NCBI RefSeq assembly: GCF_002860325.1
Contig: NZ_PKOJ01000003.1
Location: 333,165-397,164 of the forward strand
Direction: 5' to 3'
Origin: Neptunicoccus cionae
GTDB lineage: Bacteria > Pseudomonadota > Alphaproteobacteria > Rhodobacterales > Rhodobacteraceae
DNA: 64,000 nt
Of the stretch, positions 34,708 to 45,018 are shown in pieces. Position numbers and translations under genes: made by a program. Each line of letters begins with the position of its first letter. Position 1 is the stretch's first letter. The notes under the pieces were generated by a model, which was not told the DNA's origin, did not search any database, and saw nothing but the letters and a program-made list of their open reading frames with translations.

Positions 34708-36024
34708 TTACTGGGTGCTTTCCACGCCCTCGGGCTGCCCCACCACAACGAAATGCAACGCATCAGGGTTCAGGTTTTCTTTAGCAACGCGGGCAATGTC
34801 ATCTACCGTTACCGCGTTTACCCTGTCGTTTCGGGTGTTGGCATAATCGATCGGGAAGTAATCAAGCTGGCTGCTGACGAGAATCCGCGCGATCCGGCTG
34901 TTACCATCAAAACGCAGCGCGTAACTGCCCGTAAGATACTTCTTCGCCTTCTCAAGCTCTTCCTCGGTGACACCCTCTTGCGCCATCCGCGCCCATTCGG
35001 TGCGGATCACATCTATTGCCTCGCCCACTGTGCCATTGGCCGAAGCCACCGACCCGCCGTAATATTGCGTCGCCTCCATCCAGTTCAGGTAAGAATAAAC
35101 GCCATAGGTCAGGCCGCGCTTTTCACGCACTTCCTCTGTCAGACGAGAGCCAAAACCGCCACCGCCAAGGATATGGTTCATCACATAGACCGGCATGAAA
35201 TCGGGGTGCTGCATGTTGATGTCAGAATCCTGCGCCCAGATCGCCACCGATTGCGGCGTCGGGAAATCAACCACGGTCACACCGCCGGGGGCCGCAAATT
35301 CCACCTTTTCAGGGAGTGGCGCACCGGTGGCAGGCAGATCGCCCAGCAATCTGTCCAGCATCGGGCCAAGTTCTGCGGCTGTTACGTCCCCGACCACGCC
35401 AATCACCACATGGTCCTGACTGAGTGCTGCCTTATGGGCCGCAACCAGATCCTCCCGTGTCAGGGCAGACACAGATTCAATCGTCCCGTCAGACGGTCGC
35501 CCGTAGGGGTGATCCCCGAAAGCAATCTCGGACATGGTTTTTTCTGCAATCGCCTGCGGGTCTTTCAACGCGCTTTGCAGACCGGAAATCACCTGCCCGC
35601 GCACCCGTTCGATGGCAACCGGATTAAAGGCCGGTTCGACAAGCGCTTTGCGCAGCAGGTCGAGTGCTTCATCCGCGTTGGACTTCAGCACCTGCGCACT
35701 GATCCGCACGGAATCCCGCCCCGTGTCAAAACCGAAGTTCGCCGCCAACGATTCCGTGGCCCGACGATAAGCCGCCGCGTCCATATCGCCAGTGCCTTCT
35801 TCCAACAGCCCGACCATCAGGTTCGTTGCCCCCAGATTATCCGGCGTATCCAGCGATGTTCCCCCACGAAAGGCGATTTGCAACGCAATAAAGGGGATCG
35901 AGGGTTCATTTACCAGCCATGCCTTGATCCCGCCTGCGCTGGTGACTTCTTCGATCTTGATCTGCGCAGCAGCAGGCAGCGCGATCATGACCATACAAAT
36001 AACGGCAGCTAACTTGCGTATCAT
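34708..36024 (-). CDS. M16 family zinc-peptidase homologue without catalytic motif
   Basis: A 438-residue exported M16 (pitrilysin) family protein with a signal peptide (AAVICMVMIALPAAA, residues 6-20). It lacks the HXXEH zinc motif, so it is probably the inactive partner, as in mitochondrial-processing-peptidase-like pairs. Visible family parts are the FRGGTSLDTPDNLGATNLMVGLLEEGT block (where HFLEHLMF would lie) and the GSRLTEEVREKRGLTYGVYS region that helps bind substrate. It overlaps the active partner upstream by four bases, which supports a heterodimer in the periplasm. Confidence 0.88.
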   Translation of the reverse strand: MIRKLAAVICMVMIALPAAAQIKIEEVTSAGGIKAWLVNEPSIPFIALQIAFRGGTSLDTPDNLGATNLMVGLLEEGTGDMDAAAYRRATESLAANFGFDTGRDSVRISAQVLKSNADEALDLLRKALVEPAFNPVAIERVRGQVISGLQSALKDPQAIAEKTMSEIAFGDHPYGRPSDGTIESVSALTREDLVAAHKAALSQDHVVIGVVGDVTAAELGPMLDRLLGDLPATGAPLPEKVEFAAPGGVTVVDFPTPQSVAIWAQDSDINMQHPDFMPVYVMNHILGGGGFGSRLTEEVREKRGLTYGVYSYLNWMEATQYYGGSVASANGTVGEAIDVIRTEWARMAQEGVTEEELEKAKKYLTGSYALRFDGNSRIARILVSSQLDYFPIDYANTRNDRVNAVTVDDIARVAKENLNPDALHFVVVGQPEGVESTQ

Positions 36025-37367
36025 TGGGCAGGCTCCTCTGTCGGGGCCAGCATCAGACCCGTTACCGATTTTCGCATATCAAGCACCTTGGCCGCAGCCT
36101 CCATTATCTGTTCCGGCGTGACCGATTGCAGGGTTTTCGACCAGCTTTGCACGTCTTCAACTGTCAACCCCGCAGTAATGGCCCGACCATAAGTGCGCGC
36201 CACTTCAGACTGGTTGTCCAGCTCGTAAATGTCTTCGGCGGCGATCTGGGTTTTCAAACGCTCCAGATGTTCCAGATCCACGCCGTCTTTCAGAAAGTCT
36301 GCCAGAACCGTGTCCATCGCAGCCTCCAATTGCTCCAACGAGACACCGGGACGGGGCATGGCGTAGATGCCAAAGGTCTCGGGGTCATAGGAGGTCGAGT
36401 CATACCATGCGTCGGTATAAACAGCGATCTGCTGGTCCAGTTGCAGCTTCTGCCCCAGAACCGAAGAAAGCCCCGAACCGCCTAACAGGTAAGACAGGAT
36501 CGTCAGCGCTGCCGCTTCCTCCTGATTGCCGGACTGGCGTTTGGGGGCAAGGTAGCTGCGCACCAGATAAGGTTGCGACTGGCGGGGATCACTGAAGCTG
36601 AGCCGCACCGCCGCGAGATGTGGCGGTTCCTGCGGCCGCACGCGCGGCGGAATGTTGTCCGAGGGTTCCAACGGGCCAAAATGTTCTTTCGCCAGTGCTT
36701 CAACCTCTTCGGGGGTCACATCACCGGCCACCACCAGCGTTGCATTGTTGGGAGCATAGTAAGTCCGGTAGAACGCAATCGCATCCTCCAGATTAAGCTC
36801 TTCAATCTCATGCCGCCATCCGATCACCGGGTTCCGGTAGGGATGGTTCATAAAGGTCATGGCGCGACGTTGCTCCATGAACAGGCTTCCCGGATCATTC
36901 TCGATACGGGAGTTTCTCTCTTCCAGCACCACGCTACGTTCTGTGGCGACCTCGTCTTCGGTCAGCACCAGATTACGCATCCGGTCTGCCTCAAGCTGCA
37001 TCATCAGGGGCAGACGGTCTACTGCTACCCGCTGGAAATAACCTGTGTAATCATAAGAGGTAAACGCGTTGTCCACCCCGCCGTTTTCCTTAACGGTCTG
37101 GCTGAATTCACCCGGTTTCAGGGTTTTGGTACCCTTGAACATCAGGTGTTCAAGAAAATGCGCCACACCGGTCATCCCAGGAGGCTCGTCAGCGGAGCCA
37201 ACGTTGTACCAGACCATATTGGTAACGACCGGCGCACGGTGATCTTCAATCACAATGCCTTTCAACCCGTTGTCCAATTCGAAAGTGGAAACTTTGCCTG
37301 TCTCGGCCAGTGCTGTAACGGGCGCAATGGCCACTGAGCACACGATAGCTAAAGCCCGAAAAATCAT
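36021..37367 (-). CDS. M16 family zinc metallopeptidase, catalytic subunit
   Basis: A 448-residue exported M16 peptidase. The signal peptide covers about residues 1-21. The zinc site HFLEH is at residues 70-74 (His70, Glu73, His74), with the downstream glutamate in the ERSVVLEERNSRIEND region. The C-terminal half includes the LLGGSGLSSVLGQKL block. It probably degrades short or unfolded peptides in the periplasm together with the inactive partner encoded next. Its upstream region holds a 10-bp palindrome AGGTTAACCT at 37393-37402, 26 bases before the start. Confidence 0.9.
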   Translation of the reverse strand: MIFRALAIVCSVAIAPVTALAETGKVSTFELDNGLKGIVIEDHRAPVVTNMVWYNVGSADEPPGMTGVAHFLEHLMFKGTKTLKPGEFSQTVKENGGVDNAFTSYDYTGYFQRVAVDRLPLMMQLEADRMRNLVLTEDEVATERSVVLEERNSRIENDPGSLFMEQRRAMTFMNHPYRNPVIGWRHEIEELNLEDAIAFYRTYYAPNNATLVVAGDVTPEEVEALAKEHFGPLEPSDNIPPRVRPQEPPHLAAVRLSFSDPRQSQPYLVRSYLAPKRQSGNQEEAAALTILSYLLGGSGLSSVLGQKLQLDQQIAVYTDAWYDSTSYDPETFGIYAMPRPGVSLEQLEAAMDTVLADFLKDGVDLEHLERLKTQIAAEDIYELDNQSEVARTYGRAITAGLTVEDVQSWSKTLQSVTPEQIMEAAAKVLDMRKSVTGLMLAPTEEPAQ

Positions 37368-37472
37368 GGGGCCCCCGTTCTGAATGAAAGTTAGGTTAAC
37401 CTTAGGTATTAAAACGCTGTATTCAACGGCAGAGCCGATGAATATTCGGTAAACATCCTGTGCGTTCAGACT

Positions 37473-38018
37473 TTAGCGATCACTTTGCGGTGAAACAGTG
37501 GGTGTCTTGATGTTACTGCGGCGCAGCAACTCGTTCGTTTGGCGCGCCTTGAGGGTCTGATCCTCGTAGTCTTGCAGGTAAGTGTCCACTTTGAACAACC
37601 GTTGCAGGAACAACGGCCCGTTCTCTTCACGGAATTGTGCGTCTTCTTTGGCCAGAACCTCACGGATTTCAGGCGCAGTTCCATTGCGGGTCGCCGCTGC
37701 CAGAAGCGGGCCTTCACCGCTCCCCACAACCGTACTGTCCAGACGGGAAGGTTGCCCACCAAGAGCAGCCACTGCGTCATGTTCGGGCAGCAGATCCGTC
37801 CGGTTCCGCGCCCCCGGCTGGGGTTCGGGCAGACTGGCAAGATCATCGGGCAATGTCAGCGGTTTGTTGGGAACAATACCGAATTCATCCGGTCCGGCCT
37901 CTGTTGCAGAACCGGCAAAGAACCGCCCGATGCCCTTTGACGTGTCACATCCGGCCACGGCTGTCACCAAGGCAAGCGCGCCCACCCATTTCAAACCGGA
38001 CTTTTTAAAGGCCATCAT
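37473..38018 (-). CDS. DUF3035 lipoprotein
   Basis: A 181-residue predicted outer-membrane or periplasmic lipoprotein. The lipobox is VAGC near residue 23 after a short hydrophobic stretch (WVGALALVTAVA). The rest is typical of DUF3035: PNKPLTLPDDLASLPEPQPG, followed by a helical C-terminus. The start codon is one of two adjacent ATGs (38018 or 38015); the frame continues to a TTG at 38030. The gene directly follows lspA, the signal peptidase that processes such lipoproteins, which is the usual alphaproteobacterial arrangement. Confidence 0.85.
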   Translation of the reverse strand: MMAFKKSGLKWVGALALVTAVAGCDTSKGIGRFFAGSATEAGPDEFGIVPNKPLTLPDDLASLPEPQPGARNRTDLLPEHDAVAALGGQPSRLDSTVVGSGEGPLLAAATRNGTAPEIREVLAKEDAQFREENGPLFLQRLFKVDTYLQDYEDQTLKARQTNELLRRSNIKTPTVSPQSDR

Positions 38019-38067
38019 ATCGTCACCCAAGGAATTTTCGTCGTTTTATCGCAGATTTCATCCGCCG

Positions 38068-38541
38068 TCACGCCCTTCTGTTGAGACGCTCTGAAAACAG
38101 TACCAGACCAAAGGCCCCGATGAAAATAGCGATGTCGGCCACATTGAAGGAAAACGGGTTTCTGAAGCCGCAACAGGACATGTTCAGAAAATCCGCCACC
38201 GCCCCGTATATGTAGCGGTCCACGGAGTTGCCCAACGCACCGCCAACGATACATCCTATCAGGAAAGCCGCAAACCAGCCGGTAAAGTTGCGCCCCCACC
38301 AGAGCACCCAGCCAGAGATCACAACCGAAACTGCAATCAATATCCATCGCATGGCGTCGACCTGCAAGCCGGACATCAAGCCAAAATTGATGCCCTCGTT
38401 CCACGCCATGCGGAAATTGATCAGGGGCGGCAGCACATCAATCGCAAGCCTTGTTTTCAGATCCAGCATTTCGACCACAAAGTATTTCGTGATCTGGTCC
38501 AGAGCAAAAATTCCAAGGCTCATTGCCAATATGCGCCGCAT
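38068..38541 (-). CDS. lspA: Lipoprotein signal peptidase (signal peptidase II)
   Basis: A 157-residue aspartyl peptidase in the inner membrane that removes the signal peptide from prolipoproteins after lipidation. Four hydrophobic segments are visible. The catalytic pair is Asp117 (GAVADF) and Asp136 (FNVADIAI), and the NEGINFGL and GNSVDRYIYG motifs are present. It lies between purH and the DUF3035 lipoprotein gene; the gap to purH is 15 bp. Confidence 0.95.
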   Translation of the reverse strand: MRRILAMSLGIFALDQITKYFVVEMLDLKTRLAIDVLPPLINFRMAWNEGINFGLMSGLQVDAMRWILIAVSVVISGWVLWWGRNFTGWFAAFLIGCIVGGALGNSVDRYIYGAVADFLNMSCCGFRNPFSFNVADIAIFIGAFGLVLFSERLNRRA

Positions 38542-38556
38542 GTCCTGATCCTTTGC

Positions 38557-40149
38557 TTAGTGGCGGAAGTGGCGCATGCCGGTAAAGACCATGGCCAGTC
38601 CGGCCTCGTCTGCGGCGGCGATCACTTCGTCATCGCGCATGGAGCCACCGGGCTGGATCACAGCCGTCGCGCCCGCTTCGGCTGCGGTCAGCAAGCCATC
38701 AGAGAAGGGGAAGAACGCATCCGATGCCACAACCGACCCTTTGGTCAGCGGCGCATCCAGTCCCAATACGTCAGCCATGTCCTGCGACTTGCGCGCGGCA
38801 ATCCGGGTGCTGTCAACGCGGCTCATCTGGCCGGCGCCAACACCGACAGTCGCCCCGTCCTTCACATAGACAATCGCGTTGGATTTGACGTGTTTGGCGA
38901 TTTTCCACGCCAACAGCAGATCGGCCATTTCCTGCGCATCCGGTGCGCGTTTGGTTACGACCTTCAGATCGGATTGCGTGATAAACCCGTTGTCGCGGTC
39001 CTGAATCAAGTATCCGCCCGACACCTGTTTCCACATCTGACCCGCACTGCGCACATCTGGCAGGCCGCCGGTTGTCAGCAATCGCAGGTTCTTTTTCGCC
39101 GCAAAAACCTCTTTGGCTTCATCCGTCACGTCAGGGGCGATAACCACTTCTGTGAAGATCTCCACGATCTGTTTCGCGGTTGCGCCGTCCAGCGTCTGGT
39201 TCAGCGCGATAATGCCGCCAAATGCCGAAGTGCGGTCGCAGTCAAACGCCGCCTGATAGGCTTCGGCCAAAGTTGCGCCACGGGCCACGCCGCAGGGGTT
39301 GGCATGTTTGATGATGGCACAGGCCGGACCATCTGCGGGATCGAACTCTGCCACCAGTTCAAACGCGGCATCCGTGTCGTTGATATTGTTGTAGGACAGT
39401 TCCTTGCCCTGATGCTGCTGTGCTGTGGCCACACCGGGACGGGTACTGCCATCGGTATAGAAGGCAGCAGACTGGTGCGGGTTTTCGCCATAGCGCAGGG
39501 TCTGCGCCAGCGTACCGGCAATCGCCTTGCGCCGTGGCGCGTCCTGTTTGATCGCGCCTGCCATCCATGTGGAAACCGCAGCATCATAGGCCGCAGTGCG
39601 GGCATAGGCGGTTTGGGCCAGTGTCTGCCGGAAGGCAATGCCGGTTTGCCCGTCGTTGGCGTCAAGTTCTGCCAGCAGGGCGTCATAATCCTCGACGTCG
39701 ACAACAACCGACACAAAACCGTGGTTCTTGGCCGCTGCGCGGATCATGGCCGGGCCGCCGATGTCGATGTTTTCGATGCAGGTATCGTAATCGCCGCCCG
39801 CCGCGACAGTTTGTTCAAACGGGTAAAGGTTCACTACCAGCAGGTCGATCGCGCCAATGCCATGTTCTTCCATCGCCGCTTTGTGATCGGCATTGTCCCG
39901 CAACGCCAGCAGGCCGCCATGTACCATCGGGTGCAGGGTTTTGACACGGCCATCCATCATTTCTGGAAATTTGGTTACGTCGGACACATCCTTGACCGGA
40001 ATACCCGCCTCGCGGATCGCTTTGGCGGTGCCGCCGGTGGACAGCAGTTCCACACCTTTGGCGTCCAGAGCCGTAGCCAGTTCAATCAATCCGGTTTTGT
40101 CGGAAACAGACAGCAGCGCGCGGCGCAGGGGTTGCAGGTTTTGTGACAT
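38557..40149 (-). CDS. purH: Bifunctional AICAR formyltransferase/IMP cyclohydrolase
   Basis: A 530-residue enzyme that carries out the last two steps of IMP synthesis in the cytoplasm. The N-terminal MGS-like cyclohydrolase domain (about 1-195) begins [13 protein letters not shown] and has the STGGTAK loop. The C-terminal formyltransferase has the catalytic Lys-His pair in [11 protein letters not shown] and the [10 protein letters not shown] motif near the end. Full length compared with E. coli PurH (529). It sits between the heparinase-like gene and lspA. Confidence 0.96.
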   Translation of the reverse strand: MSQNLQPLRRALLSVSDKTGLIELATALDAKGVELLSTGGTAKAIREAGIPVKDVSDVTKFPEMMDGRVKTLHPMVHGGLLALRDNADHKAAMEEHGIGAIDLLVVNLYPFEQTVAAGGDYDTCIENIDIGGPAMIRAAAKNHGFVSVVVDVEDYDALLAELDANDGQTGIAFRQTLAQTAYARTAAYDAAVSTWMAGAIKQDAPRRKAIAGTLAQTLRYGENPHQSAAFYTDGSTRPGVATAQQHQGKELSYNNINDTDAAFELVAEFDPADGPACAIIKHANPCGVARGATLAEAYQAAFDCDRTSAFGGIIALNQTLDGATAKQIVEIFTEVVIAPDVTDEAKEVFAAKKNLRLLTTGGLPDVRSAGQMWKQVSGGYLIQDRDNGFITQSDLKVVTKRAPDAQEMADLLLAWKIAKHVKSNAIVYVKDGATVGVGAGQMSRVDSTRIAARKSQDMADVLGLDAPLTKGSVVASDAFFPFSDGLLTAAEAGATAVIQPGGSMRDDEVIAAADEAGLAMVFTGMRHFRH

Positions 40150-40219
40150 GAGAGCAGATCATTCCTTGTGTCAAAGGCCGCCGCCCTTATGAAATCTTCC
40201 CCTGAAACAGGGTTTTCAA

Positions 40220-41947
40220 TCAGGCCGGGCGCGACAGGGTCCAGCGTATGACGCCCTCATACTCAACAACGGCGGAAGTGACCACAACCTCTTTTGTCGC
40301 GCGGGGACCTAATCTGCCCTGCTCGAAATAGAGCGTATCGTGAAGCGTCAGTTTCAACCCGCCAGCCCGTAGCAGCCAGACCTCTCCGTTCAGAAGCGTT
40401 ATCGAGGCAGCGGTATCTCCCATATCAAGGTCAACCCGCGCATCAGGGTGCAGACGGAAGTGGGCTTCGAACGGCAATTCGCGGTTTTGCCCTTTATCCG
40501 CCGCTACCGTTTCGAAACGGGATCTGTCCGCTGCGCTCTGGGCGAAGATGCGGTCGTGCCCCTGCACTTCGGCGCCCGAGTGCAGTACCGCAATTTCGCG
40601 GCTGTGGGTCAAACCGAATGATGGGACATAGCCGTCATGGCTGCACAAGACCGCCTGTCCATATTGGTTGCTGTCCCGTTCGAGCATGATTTTTCTCGGG
40701 GCATCAATAAGTTGCTGCCCATAAATCCGGCGCACGAAACCTGAACCTGCGAAACGCGCAAGCGACGTCCCTGCCACTGTCACAGCACTATGGGCGGCTG
40801 TGGCGCGGGCCGCACAGTGCAGATTGGCCGAAAAGCCGCGCGCAGATCCCATGCTGACCAGTACCGGCAGTTTGCCCGAATACATCTCGACCGCGAGGGT
40901 GGAGGCATGGGCCCGTTCCGGTGCGCCGATGACCGGCAGTTTCGCCGCATCCATCAGCACAACCGTGCCCCCCGCAGCGAGCCGTGCAAATCCCATCGCG
41001 CCCCCATCGCGCGCGGGCGAACCGATCCCCGCATCCGCCAGCGCCTGATCAATGCGGTCGGGATGGCCTGCATCCCCGCCGTGAAACCGTGCCATCGTAC
41101 CATCGCCGAACCGCAACGCGCGAATCGCAGGAGCCATACGCTGCAAGGCACGGATGATCTCGGGGTTGATATAATCACCATCCGAACTGACGGCCTGATT
41201 GACCGAAGACAGCAGGGTAAAGATCTCGACCAGTTCTTCGGGATTGCGGCTGGATATACCGCCGTCCTCTCCGATCTCACGCTGGCATTCCCGTCCCAGC
41301 GCACGCAGCGCCGGTTTGAGAACATGGTCCTGCCCCTCCAGCGCCAGCCCGCAATGGACCAACCCTGTCAGCGCCTCAAAGCGGGGCAGGCCCGCGTGGG
41401 CGGACTTCCAGCGCTTCATCAGAAAGCGTGACTGGTGGCCAAGGGCAGCGAAATAGGCACGTGACTGGTTCGGTTCGACCTGATGCAGGATCAGTATCGC
41501 GTGGTTGATCCAGCGCACCACCCGCCGCCCGGTGACATCGGGTGCCCAGCCGTTGCCGCGCCCCCCGCCGAACCGTTCGATCCATTCAAACAGCCAGAGC
41601 TGCGCCTGCTTGCGAGCCTCGGGCGTGTCCACTGCCACCACATCATCGATCCAGTTGAAGCCGTGCAGCGCGGCCGCGGTGTCCGGATCATCCAGCGCCG
41701 CCCCCCACAGGATGCCCTTGCCCTGTTCGATCACTTCCCCCTGAACCAGATGGTTGCCTGCAAGAACCTGCAAGCCGCGGGTCGCCAGACCATAAGAACG
41801 GGGATCGGGTTGGGATTTGAAGGCCTTGGCAGGGGCAGCAAAACGGGCCATGCGCAGGGCAAGGTAATCCCGCCACCGCAACCACCGGCGGCGACAGGCC
41901 GTGCCTATCGCCATCGGATACCAGTGCAGTCGCGCACCCTCTGTCAT
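40220..41947 (-). CDS. Heparinase II/III family protein
   Basis: A 575-residue protein of the heparinase II/III family, with an N-terminal alpha-helical toroid-like part (about 40-300) and a C-terminal beta-rich part (about 330-575) that holds FEAHFRLHPDARVDLD and the AGLKLTL strand region. No signal peptide is evident, which is odd for a polysaccharide lyase; members in this rsmB-purH setting are common in Rhodobacterales and are probably not secreted heparinases. The real substrate is unknown, perhaps an uronate-containing envelope glycan. The gene is 56 bp after rsmB and 70 bp before purH. Confidence 0.82.
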   Translation of the reverse strand: MTEGARLHWYPMAIGTACRRRWLRWRDYLALRMARFAAPAKAFKSQPDPRSYGLATRGLQVLAGNHLVQGEVIEQGKGILWGAALDDPDTAAALHGFNWIDDVVAVDTPEARKQAQLWLFEWIERFGGGRGNGWAPDVTGRRVVRWINHAILILHQVEPNQSRAYFAALGHQSRFLMKRWKSAHAGLPRFEALTGLVHCGLALEGQDHVLKPALRALGRECQREIGEDGGISSRNPEELVEIFTLLSSVNQAVSSDGDYINPEIIRALQRMAPAIRALRFGDGTMARFHGGDAGHPDRIDQALADAGIGSPARDGGAMGFARLAAGGTVVLMDAAKLPVIGAPERAHASTLAVEMYSGKLPVLVSMGSARGFSANLHCAARATAAHSAVTVAGTSLARFAGSGFVRRIYGQQLIDAPRKIMLERDSNQYGQAVLCSHDGYVPSFGLTHSREIAVLHSGAEVQGHDRIFAQSAADRSRFETVAADKGQNRELPFEAHFRLHPDARVDLDMGDTAASITLLNGEVWLLRAGGLKLTLHDTLYFEQGRLGPRATKEVVVTSAVVEYEGVIRWTLSRPA

Positions 41948-42003
41948 GTCAGCCCCACGCCCGTATTTTCCACAAGATATAGGGAGTTAGCGACATGCTG
42001 TCA

Positions 42004-43290
42004 TCACTGCTTGTGCAAGCGGGCCATATAAAAGCCGTCCATACTGCCCCGTTCCGGCCAGTAATCGGGTCGCACACGGATTGCGCCGGTAGAAACCAGC
42101 CACTCCGGATCGAGTCCCAGCGGGGTAACATCAACTGGCATCTCGACCAGATCCGTCTGTTCCAGTGCGCGGGCAATCTGGCGTTCCCCTTCAGCGGGGA
42201 TCAGGCTACATGTGGCATAGACCATCTGTCCGCCCGGTTTCAGCCAGCCTGCTGCCCGTTGCAGCATGTTCTGTTGCAAATCAAGCAGCGGCTTCAAATC
42301 CAGCGAAGGCCGTACATAAGGCAGATCGGGGTGGCGCCGGATGGTACCAGTGGCCGAACAGGGCGCATCCAGCAGGATGGCGTCAAACGGCGCATCCGGT
42401 TTCCAGTGCATCGCATTGGCCACCTCCATGCGCGGACGGAACCCCATGCGGCGGGTGTTTTCCATCACGCGGTGCATCCGTTCGGGCGAAAGATCGAGCG
42501 CAGTCACATCCGCCCCGGCCGCGCAAAGCTGCATGGTCTTGCCACCGGGTGCCGCACAAAGATCCAGCACCCGTTTACCCGACAAATCACCCATCAGGCG
42601 CACCGGCATGGCAGCGGCGGCATCCTGCACCCACCACGCGCCGTCCTCAAACCCGTCGAGCGCGGAAATCTGTCCGGGCTGGTGCAGGCGCAAACTGCCT
42701 GTCGGCAACAACTCGGCGCCCAGTTTCTCGGCCCATTCCGCCCCTTTTGCGGGATCGCGCAGGGTCAGATCCACCGGCGGGCGTTCCAGATGGGCCCGCT
42801 CCATCGCTTCGGTGGCCTCAGGCCCGAAGGCTTTGACGATCGCGCCGCGCAGGGCTTTGGGCAGTTGCGGAACCGGCATATCCTTTAGCGCGGACACGTC
42901 CAGCTCTCCCAGTTTGCGCCCTACCGCGTTTACCATTCCGGCAAGGTGTTTTGTCTTCTGGCTTGCCCGCGCGATTTCCACAGCAGCATTCACAGCGCCG
43001 TGGGCAGGTATACCATCCAGTACGATTTCTGCCGCACAAACCCGCAACGCGTTAAGCGCACGCAAAGGGGGCTTGTGATCCATAAACTCTGCCAGTACCG
43101 CATCAATTCGGGGCATGTGTCGCAAGGTCAGCGCCGCCAGCGACTGCGCACGCGCCCGATCGGCAGGCACCAGTTTGGCCAGAGGACCATCTTCCCGCTG
43201 AACCGAATCGCCCAGCATCTGGTGGTCCATCAGAACCCCGTGTATCAGCGCAACAGCACCAAAACGGGCCGAGGTAGAGGATTTTGCCAT
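42004..43290 (-). CDS. rsmB: RsmB-family 16S rRNA (cytosine-C5) methyltransferase
   Basis: A 428-residue SAM-dependent RNA methyltransferase. The N-terminal NusB-like RNA-binding domain spans about 8-130 and the Rossmann domain begins at DLCAAPGGKTMQL. Both family cysteines are present: DAPCSATG (motif IV) and YATCSLIP (motif VI, the nucleophile). The start at 43290 (MAKSSTSARF) follows AAAGGGAT; the frame extends to 43368 without a site. It is divergent from the small DUF1674 gene. Confidence 0.9.
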   Translation of the reverse strand: MAKSSTSARFGAVALIHGVLMDHQMLGDSVQREDGPLAKLVPADRARAQSLAALTLRHMPRIDAVLAEFMDHKPPLRALNALRVCAAEIVLDGIPAHGAVNAAVEIARASQKTKHLAGMVNAVGRKLGELDVSALKDMPVPQLPKALRGAIVKAFGPEATEAMERAHLERPPVDLTLRDPAKGAEWAEKLGAELLPTGSLRLHQPGQISALDGFEDGAWWVQDAAAAMPVRLMGDLSGKRVLDLCAAPGGKTMQLCAAGADVTALDLSPERMHRVMENTRRMGFRPRMEVANAMHWKPDAPFDAILLDAPCSATGTIRRHPDLPYVRPSLDLKPLLDLQQNMLQRAAGWLKPGGQMVYATCSLIPAEGERQIARALEQTDLVEMPVDVTPLGLDPEWLVSTGAIRVRPDYWPERGSMDGFYMARLHKQ

Positions 43291-43423
43291 CCGGTATCCC
43301 TTTGTTGTGTCCCGCCCCTGCCCGCCTTTGGCGGATCGTCGGTGCGGATCGGGTGTTTTTACATTCAATCCGGATCGGATAAAGTGTTAAGACAGCTTTA
43401 GACCAGTCATCAGGCAGACACAA

Positions 43424-43606
43424 ATGAGCGACGATCAAAAACAGAAAAAACTGCAAGAAGCCGCGAAACGGGCTTTGGCCGAAGCCGCCGCCCGCAAGGC
43501 CGAAGCGGAACCGCTGAACCTGCCGTCCGAACTTGGCGGGCGCGACGGGCCGGAACCCACCCGCTTTGGCGATTGGGAAAAGAAGGGCATCGTGTCGGAC
43601 TTCTGA
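43424..43606 (+). CDS. DUF1674 protein, SdhAF4-like succinate dehydrogenase assembly factor
   Basis: A 60-residue protein with a charged, Ala-rich helical N-terminus and the C-terminal block GRDGPEPTRFGDWEKKGIVSDF, of which PTRFGDWEKKG is the family signature. Its mitochondrial relative (SDHAF4) binds the flavinylated SdhA subunit and promotes complex II assembly. No sdh genes are in this window. It is divergent from rsmB and convergent with dapB. Confidence 0.88.
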   Translation: MSDDQKQKKLQEAAKRALAEAAARKAEAEPLNLPSELGGRDGPEPTRFGDWEKKGIVSDF

Positions 43607-43634
43607 ACCGTACCCGACACCCTGACTGCGTCTG

Positions 43635-44444
43635 TTACAGGCCCAGCACGTCCATCATATCATATTCGCCCGGGTTCTTGCCCTGCCCCCAAAGGGCAGC
43701 TTTAACCGCGCCCCGTGCAAAAATGCGCCGGTCGGTGGCAAGGTGGCGCAGCACAATGCGTTCCCCGTCAGCGGCAAAGATCACATCGTGCTCCCCGACC
43801 ACATCGCCTCCGCGAATGGCGCTGAACCCGATGTCGCCCCGCTTTCGTGCGCCCGTAATCCCGTCACGGCCCCGATCCGCCACATCGCCCAGCGCAACGC
43901 CGCGCCCTTGTGCAGCCGCCTCGCCCAGCATCAGGGCAGTACCGCTTGGCGCATCGACTTTGTGACGGTGATGGGCCTCCACCACTTCGATGTCAAAATC
44001 CGCGTCCAGCGCCTGCGCGACCTTTTTGGTCAGTTGCACCAGCAGATTCACCCCGAGGCTCATATTGCCGGCGCGGATGATCGGCGCATGACGGGCTGCT
44101 GCAGACAATTTTTCCAGATGGCTTTCGTCCATGCCTGTGGTGCCAATCACATGGACCGCACGGGCCTGCGCCGCCAGAGCTGCGTGTTCTACGGTGGCAT
44201 CAGGGCTGGTGAAATCAATCACGGCCTGCGCTTTGGCGAACACCTCAAGTGGATCATCCGACACAACAACCCCCAGATCGGCACCGCCCATACAGGCGCC
44301 CAAATCCTTGCCGATCCAAGCGTGACCTGCCCGTTCCGTTACACCGGCAAGTGTCGCCTGATCGCTTTCCAGCACCGTCTGGATCAGCATCTGCCCCATA
44401 CGTCCCGACGCGCCTACAATGGCAATGGCTGGTTGGTCTGACAT
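43635..44444 (-). CDS. dapB: 4-hydroxy-tetrahydrodipicolinate reductase
   Basis: A 269-residue DapB, which reduces the product of DapA in the lysine/diaminopimelate pathway with NAD(P)H. The cofactor loop GASGRMGQ is at residues 11-18. Catalytic His158 and Lys162 lie in [15 protein letters not shown]. The start at 44444 follows AAAGGAGC; the frame to 44597 is an accidental extension. It is divergent from rbfA, with 128 bp between the starts. Confidence 0.96.
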   Translation of the reverse strand: MSDQPAIAIVGASGRMGQMLIQTVLESDQATLAGVTERAGHAWIGKDLGACMGGADLGVVVSDDPLEVFAKAQAVIDFTSPDATVEHAALAAQARAVHVIGTTGMDESHLEKLSAAARHAPIIRAGNMSLGVNLLVQLTKKVAQALDADFDIEVVEAHHRHKVDAPSGTALMLGEAAAQGRGVALGDVADRGRDGITGARKRGDIGFSAIRGGDVVGEHDVIFAADGERIVLRHLATDRRIFARGAVKAALWGQGKNPGEYDMMDVLGL

Positions 44445-44572
44445 GAACTTGCTCCTTTGATTTGCTTGGCTCGGCTTTACCCCGCCTACAGGTAAAGTCA
44501 AAGCCCCCGTGACGCAAAGCCATGTTGTATGCCGGGTGAATCTGCCATAAATGGGCTGAAAAAGAGGATACC

Positions 44573-44971
44573 ATGGCCAAACGTACACAAGACTCATCCG
44601 CCGGCCCGAGCCAACGCCAGTTGCGTGTCGGGGAACTGATCCGCCGCAGCCTTGCGGAGACCCTGTCCCGTGGCGACATCCACGATCCCGATCTGGCCCA
44701 TGTTTCTATCACTGTCGGAGAGGTTCGCCCCACACCCGACCTGCGCAAGGCCGTTGTACATGTGCTCCCCCTTGGCGGCGTAAACGCTGATCTGGTAATC
44801 GAAGCACTGAACAAAAATACATACGAGCTGCGGCGTTCGATCAACAAGAACCTCGACCTGAAATACTCGCCCGAGCTAAAGTTCGTCTACGACCGCACGT
44901 TTGACCAGATGGACGAAACCCGTCGCTTGCTGGAGCAATCCAGCGTAAAGCAGGATCTGGACAAAGACTGA
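44573..44971 (+). CDS. rbfA: 30S ribosome-binding factor A
   Basis: A 132-residue RbfA with the single KH-type fold: [19 protein letters not shown] at the start, [14 protein letters not shown] in the middle and [16 protein letters not shown] near the end. It helps mature the 5' end of 16S rRNA and the 30S subunit, especially in the cold. An AAGAGGAT site precedes the ATG. A DUF2233 gene separates it from truB, with which it is usually adjacent. Confidence 0.95.
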   Translation: MAKRTQDSSAGPSQRQLRVGELIRRSLAETLSRGDIHDPDLAHVSITVGEVRPTPDLRKAVVHVLPLGGVNADLVIEALNKNTYELRRSINKNLDLKYSPELKFVYDRTFDQMDETRRLLEQSSVKQDLDKD

Positions 44972-45018
44972 TCGCATGAAGCCGTAGCAGGACACGGCAG
45001 GACGAAAGGCAAAACGGC

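Noticed and set aside
37393..37402. Palindrome AGGTTAACCT with nearby TTAA blocks, considered as a CtrA site
   Set aside because: The TTAA blocks are nine bases apart rather than the seven of the CtrA consensus. A 10-bp palindrome alone is too weak to call.
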